Of a stretch of DNA of 64,000 bases, positions 60,280 to 64,000 are shown in pieces (the first letter of the stretch is position 1; the number at the start of each line of letters is the position of its first letter). Source of the DNA: Tundrisphaera lichenicola (GTDB lineage Bacteria; Planctomycetota; Planctomycetia; Isosphaerales; Isosphaeraceae); contig NZ_CP195106.1 in assembly GCF_051175385.1 (NCBI RefSeq), positions 930,001 to 994,000 of the forward strand. Reading direction: 5' to 3'. The notes beneath the pieces were generated by a model. It was not told where the DNA came from. It searched no databases and was given only the letters and a program-made list of their open reading frames with translations. A program made the position numbers and the translations under genes.

Positions 60280-61452
60280 TCATCTCCGGGCGGTGGCCGA
60301 GGGGGCCTGCACGAGCTGGGGCTTGATCTCCTTCAGGTCGAGCAGTTCGTTGGCCGGGACGATCAGGTTGTCGCTGACCTTGCGGTTGTTGAGGTCGACG
60401 GCCAGCTCGATCAGGCGGTCGTGGAGTTTCTGCGCGGCCGGGTCGTTCGGCGAGTTGAACGACCCGATCGTGACCCGGCTGGAGAATCGGTCGTGGTAGA
60501 CGTAGGGCTGGAAGCCCGTCTTGACGATGTCCTTGTCTTTCGAGAGGGCGTCGGCGAGCCGCTCGGCGTCGTCGGCGGCGGTGGCCAGCGGGCTCTTCAT
60601 CGCGGCCATCACCCCCTTGAAGCGGGGGTCGTTCTCGGGGTCGAAGGTCGACCGGCCGGTGAACGCGGCGATCTGGAGCGTGAAGCGTCCCGGGCAATAG
60701 CGAATATTGTGCGGGCCATCGTTGATCTTGCCCAGCAGGACGTCGGGCTGGTGGACGAAGAGTTGTTCGGCGGGGACCAGCGGGTTGGTCGTGGTGATTG
60801 CCCGGCTCAGGCCCTGGCCCTTCCGGAAATGCCACATCTGCGGGACGCCGTCGATGCAGACCGGATGCAGCTTCTTGATCTTGTGCATCAGGTCGAACGC
60901 ATCCTTGGTGGTCTTCTCGTCGCCGACCATCACGGCGGCCTCGTCGAGCGTCCGGATCAGCTCGGGCAGGCCGAGGTCGTCCTTCATCGCGAACGCCGGG
61001 GCCTGGGGCGGGACGCCTCGGATGTTGCTCTTGCCGGGGTACTTCTTGGGCAGCAGGATGTAAGCGGGCAGCTGGTACTTCTCGCGAAGCTCCAGGGTCA
61101 ACGCCAGCGCCTGCCGGGGGGCGTCGGGCCCTCGGAAGGTGTAGGCCAGGACCATGAACGGCCCGTTCTGCTTGGTCATCAGGTACGGTTCGAGCGGCCC
61201 CTGGGGGAGCGGCACCTGGGACCGCATGTCCTCGATCCGCTCGGGCTCGGGGGCCTCGAAGTTGTTGCGTTGCTTCTCGACCTCTCTCACGGCCGATGCG
61301 GACGTGGCCCCGACCGGGGCGGTGCTGGCCTGCTTGACGCTCGGGTCGGCCTTCGCCGGGGCGGTCTTGCGGCCGAGGTTGAATAGCTGGGCTTGGGCTT
61401 CGGTAACGAACAGTGAGGCGGCGACGGCCGCCGCGATGATCGGCGTCCTCAT
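60280..61452 (-). CDS. Secreted protein with SPOR-like C-terminal region
   Basis: A signal peptide (about 1-21, IIAAAVAASLFVTEAQAQ) is followed by a Lys/Ala-rich linker, a central region (PFMVLAYTFRGPDAPRQAL, QLPAYILLPKKYP) and a C-terminal segment RFTLQIAAFTG...AERLADALSKDKD...YVYHDRFSSRVTIGSF that resembles the SPOR peptidoglycan-binding fold. A role in envelope assembly or cell division is therefore possible, but is inference. The ATG at 61452 has GGGGGATCACCC upstream. Length 390 aa. Confidence 0.75.
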   Translation of the reverse strand: MRTPIIAAAVAASLFVTEAQAQLFNLGRKTAPAKADPSVKQASTAPVGATSASAVREVEKQRNNFEAPEPERIEDMRSQVPLPQGPLEPYLMTKQNGPFMVLAYTFRGPDAPRQALALTLELREKYQLPAYILLPKKYPGKSNIRGVPPQAPAFAMKDDLGLPELIRTLDEAAVMVGDEKTTKDAFDLMHKIKKLHPVCIDGVPQMWHFRKGQGLSRAITTTNPLVPAEQLFVHQPDVLLGKINDGPHNIRYCPGRFTLQIAAFTGRSTFDPENDPRFKGVMAAMKSPLATAADDAERLADALSKDKDIVKTGFQPYVYHDRFSSRVTIGSFNSPNDPAAQKLHDRLIELAVDLNNRKVSDNLIVPANELLDLKEIKPQLVQAPSATARR

Positions 61453-61745
61453 GGGTGATCCCCCATCCTTGGGTCCGCGTAATTGACGGGATATCCCGAT
61501 CGCGATGAAGGCTCGATGATGCGGCTCTCGGCGACGTGCGGTCCGGACCTTAGCAAAACATCCGAATTCTGCCCAGAGCGATTCCCGAGTCGGGTGCCGA
61601 GCATCCGAACCACCCCATGATTCCCGACCTTTCCGACCCCGCCGAGTTGGCTTCGTTCTGGCGCTCGGAATGGCTTCGATCGGCATGTCAAAGAAGTGTC
61701 GATATCGTTGCAAGTTTCGAGCCACACATGGGTTCGACGGAAAAA

Positions 61746-61830
61746 TGGGTTCGTTTTGACCCCGGGTAGTGGGTTCGTTCTGACCCCGGGTAGTGGGTTC
61801 GTTCTGACGGCAGGATGGGTTCGATCTGCC
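61746..61830. repeat. 24-bp tandem repeat array
   Basis: Units 61746-61769 and 61770-61793 differ by one base; a third partial unit follows at 61794 and a short TGGGTTCGAT copy at 61816. Each begins TGGGTTCGTT and contains CCCCGGGTAG. The same opening motif recurs in other spacers of this window. It is probably an Isosphaeraceae-type intergenic repeat. Confidence 0.75.
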
Positions 61831-62024
61831 AAACGACCGGGCCGTCGGGAGTTCGATCGCGAGTGTTCCTCGTTGCAAACCACGCATCGCTTTCGAAGTC
61901 CCTCGGGGATCTCGCATCGGCAGAATCACTTCCTGAATAGGATCGCGAGACCGGAGCGTCATCCCCACACTTCCCCTTCCAGAATTCCGAAAAGTCCTTG
62001 GATGCATCCAGGAGAGCCTTGATA

Positions 62025-62030
62025 TATAGT
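62025..62030 (+). promoter_or_regulatory. Candidate -10 box for the gene at 62087
   Basis: TATAGT, within GATATATAGT, matches the -10 consensus at five of six positions and lies 57 bases upstream of the ATG at 62087. A convincing -35 at 16-18 bases was not found, so this is tentative. Confidence 0.25.
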
Positions 62031-62086
62031 CCTCCTCACTTCCATGGTGGGGCAGGGCGGGTAGCAGGTTCGGAGGTGAGTCGTCG

Positions 62087-63883
62087 ATGGCCATCACGTT
62101 CGATTGCCCGGGGTGCGGGAAAGGGTATTCGCTGGGGGATGAGGTCGCCGGCAAGAAGGCTCGCTGCAAGAGTTGTGGGCAGGTCTTCCGGGTCCCTCTC
62201 CCGGACGAGGAGGACGAACCCGACAACATCTATGGACTCGAAGACGTCGCCCCGCCAGAACCGGTCTCATCGATAGCGGCCGATCCCGGCGTGGTTGAGC
62301 CCAGGAAAGACCCTTCGCTCCTGTTCGGGCCTCGCGGGGGAGCGGCCCGGAAGGATGAAAAAAACGGAGAGTCCTGGAAGAAATCCGTCGGCGGGATCCT
62401 CTCGGTCGTCGTGGTCCTCGGAGGGTTCAGCCTGAGGATCTACAACCGGGTGATCCGGCCGAGGATGAACAACCAGCCGGTCGCCACCGCCGACGCCGGT
62501 GGCTTCGCCAATCCCGCCATGGGTGGCCCGGTAGCCCCCACCGTGATCCCGCCGTTCCCCGAGGCCGGCCCCGGTCATGAGTTGGACCCGGGCGTGACGT
62601 TCCAGGAAGTCCGCCTGCCCGGGGGGAGTCAGCCCGGCTGGTCCGGCAAGCTCTGGCTCTACCGGCCGACCGGGGAGCACGCCCCGAGATCGCTCCCTTG
62701 CGTGATGATCACCGGCGCCGGCAGCAACCTCCTGACCGGGATGTCGCTCTCGGACGGCGACCGACCCGAACACGTCCCTTACGTCCGGGCGGGGTTCGCG
62801 GTCCTGGCGTATGAGCTGGACGGGGGGCTGGAGGAACAGGACCCGAGCGAGGCCCGGCTCCGCCAGGCGATCGGCAAGTTCCAGGCCGCACGGGCCGGGC
62901 TGGTCAATGCCGCGATCGCCCTGGCGTTCCTCCGGGAGCGCGTCCCTGCGGTCGATCCCAATAGGGTCTACACCGCGGGTCATAGCTCGGCCGGGACCAT
63001 GGCGATGCTGTTCGCCGAGCACGCGCCCGAACTCAAGGGGTGCGTGGCGTTCGCCCCGGCGATCGACCTCGTGAAGCGCTTCGGCCCGGCGATGAATGAC
63101 ATTCAAGCCCTCGGCTGTCTGGACCTGGCGACCCGCTACTCGCCCAAGGACAATGAGTCGAAGCTCGCCTGCCCCCTCTTCCTCTTCCATGCCCAGGGGG
63201 ACGGCAATGTCCCGGTCCAGGACAGCGAAGCCTCCGCCGAGAGGCTTCGCCAGATGGGCAAGTCGGTCACGCTCGAGGTCGTGCCCGGGGGCGATCACTA
63301 CAACAGCATGATGAATCCGGGGATCTCCCGGGCCATCGAGTGGCTCCGGAAGATCGACGGCGGAGCGGCCTCTCCGGCTCCAAACCAGCCAACGGCCGCG
63401 ACCAACGAGATCCCGCCGCGCTCCCCGGTGGAGACCCCCGACGCCCCGGACCCGATCCCGGCCGATTCGATCCGGGAGGCGAAAATCCGCTCATTCCAAT
63501 GGCTGGATGCCGACTCGGACTATCTCGGCGGCCACGGGAACCACGACAAGCCGGATCGGAACCCGGACCAGCACTTTCGGCTGGTCCTCGACCTCCCCCC
63601 CGACACCTTGATCAAGGGGCTGACGATCACCAGCGGCTTCAACAAGTGGGTCACCAAGGCCACTCCGAATCTCTGGTCGGTCGGCGTGGTCCACGAAGGG
63701 AAGGTCGTGACACTCGAGCAGGTCGACACCGTAGGGACGTTCTCCGGCACGACGACCCTGGACCTCTACGTGAACTCGGGCATGGGGATCGGGCCTGGGA
63801 CGATGTTCGAGATCCAGGCGGTGGTCCGGGCGGACGGCATCGAAGTGACCCTCGGTGGACGCTCCCAACGGCCGCCCTACTGA
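62087..63883 (+). CDS. Membrane protein with zinc ribbon and alpha/beta hydrolase domain
   Basis: An N-terminal zinc ribbon (Cys7, Cys10, Cys27, Cys30; FDCPGCGKGYSLGDEVAGK, the MJ0042-type motif) is followed by a charged linker, one membrane segment (about 101-118, VGGILSVVVVLGGFSL) and an alpha/beta hydrolase domain (about 170-425) with the nucleophile elbow GHSSAG (Ser300), the acid in HAQGDGNVPV and His in GGDHYNSMM. The C-terminal 150 residues are beta-rich (NHDKPDRNPDQHFRLVLDLPP). The elbow and the acid-His pattern resemble prolyl-oligopeptidase-like esterases. The ribbon faces the cytoplasm and the hydrolase the outside. Starts after GGAGGTGAG. Confidence 0.88.
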   Translation: MAITFDCPGCGKGYSLGDEVAGKKARCKSCGQVFRVPLPDEEDEPDNIYGLEDVAPPEPVSSIAADPGVVEPRKDPSLLFGPRGGAARKDEKNGESWKKSVGGILSVVVVLGGFSLRIYNRVIRPRMNNQPVATADAGGFANPAMGGPVAPTVIPPFPEAGPGHELDPGVTFQEVRLPGGSQPGWSGKLWLYRPTGEHAPRSLPCVMITGAGSNLLTGMSLSDGDRPEHVPYVRAGFAVLAYELDGGLEEQDPSEARLRQAIGKFQAARAGLVNAAIALAFLRERVPAVDPNRVYTAGHSSAGTMAMLFAEHAPELKGCVAFAPAIDLVKRFGPAMNDIQALGCLDLATRYSPKDNESKLACPLFLFHAQGDGNVPVQDSEASAERLRQMGKSVTLEVVPGGDHYNSMMNPGISRAIEWLRKIDGGAASPAPNQPTAATNEIPPRSPVETPDAPDPIPADSIREAKIRSFQWLDADSDYLGGHGNHDKPDRNPDQHFRLVLDLPPDTLIKGLTITSGFNKWVTKATPNLWSVGVVHEGKVVTLEQVDTVGTFSGTTTLDLYVNSGMGIGPGTMFEIQAVVRADGIEVTLGGRSQRPPY

Positions 63884-64000
63884 CCCGCGCGGTATTCCCC
63901 CCATCGAGGTTGAATGCTCGCCCCTGGCCAAGATCGGTCGCGGGTCATGGCCTGAAAAGACCGGCTTTCAAGGCTCGATCGGTCGGAGTTCGAGTCAAGT

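Larger units (their letters stand above)
61453..62086. other. 634-bp intergenic spacer with tandem repeats
   Basis: No gene is supported in this stretch, which separates the divergent genes at 61452 and 62087. It holds a 24-bp tandem repeat (61746-61815) and AT-rich pockets that may contain promoters. The reverse-strand frame reading NEPTTRG repeats corresponds to the repeat and is not likely to be translated. Confidence 0.6.

Noticed and set aside
61746..61830. CRISPR-like array
   Set aside because: Repeats are directly adjacent with no unique spacers, and no cas genes are nearby.
1..64000. tRNA or rRNA genes
   Set aside because: Scanned for T-arm-like GTTCGANTC sequences with matching stems; none was convincing.

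Overview
The window is a GC-rich (roughly two-thirds G+C by eye) chromosomal stretch of a planctomycete, most likely of the family Isosphaeraceae. The evidence is the gene content: a DUF1559 pseudopilin-like protein, a DUF1549/DUF1501 cytochrome pair, a DUF1570 metallopeptidase, an ECF-sigma/Ser-Thr-kinase pair, a transthyretin-like lipoprotein, a SEC-C protein and vWA/beta-propeller proteins. No phage, plasmid, CRISPR, tRNA or rRNA features were seen. Nearly all identifications rest on motif recognition from translated sequence; no database search was run.

Layout. 0.6-4 kb: minus-strand secreted or envelope genes (unknown protein, lipoprotein, cytochrome P460-like protein, secreted protein). 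4.1-6.4 kb: ThuA-like protein plus two tandem single-pass membrane paralogues. 6.5-9.4 kb: DUF1501/DUF1549 pair. 9.5-15.5 kb: membrane protein, PP2C phosphatase, lipoprotein, DUF1559 protein, TPR protein, transthyretin-like lipoprotein. 15.6-22.6 kb: GH127 glycosidase, DinB-like protein, a MITE-like element with an exact 10-bp flanking duplication, two overlapping coiled-coil genes that appear to share a repeated domain, and an HD hydrolase. 22.6-27.4 kb: an apparently decaying signalling locus, with an ECF sigma gene carrying an in-frame TAG, an intact TPR kinase, and a frameshifted, stop-containing tail of a second kinase-type TPR protein.

27.5-34 kb: vWA protein, TerC-like membrane protein, S1/P1 nuclease, SEC-C/TPR protein and glycosyltransferase. 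34.2-40.3 kb: a VIT-vWA protein followed by two translationally coupled genes resembling the bpX2 and vWA-beta-propeller components of the MoxR-vWA-beta-propeller ternary systems. No MoxR ATPase is present in the window. This is the best candidate for an unusual system here. 40.3-45.7 kb: a three-gene ABC export-type operon. 46-51.4 kb: a XylR-like regulator, then serA, a class-V aminotransferase and serC, a serine-biosynthesis cluster.

51.4-64 kb: an intergenic inverted repeat, hisI, a small membrane protein, a degenerate relative of the SEC-C/TPR protein, an HdeD-like/LRAT fusion with all catalytic residues, an alpha/beta hydrolase, a DUF1570 protein, rpsR with a recognisable sigma70-type promoter, rdgB, a SPOR-like secreted protein, a 634-bp spacer with a 24-bp tandem repeat, and a zinc-ribbon/hydrolase membrane protein. 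A motif beginning TGGGTTCGTT recurs in several spacers. Several convergent or terminal gene ends carry strong stem-loops that look like terminators.
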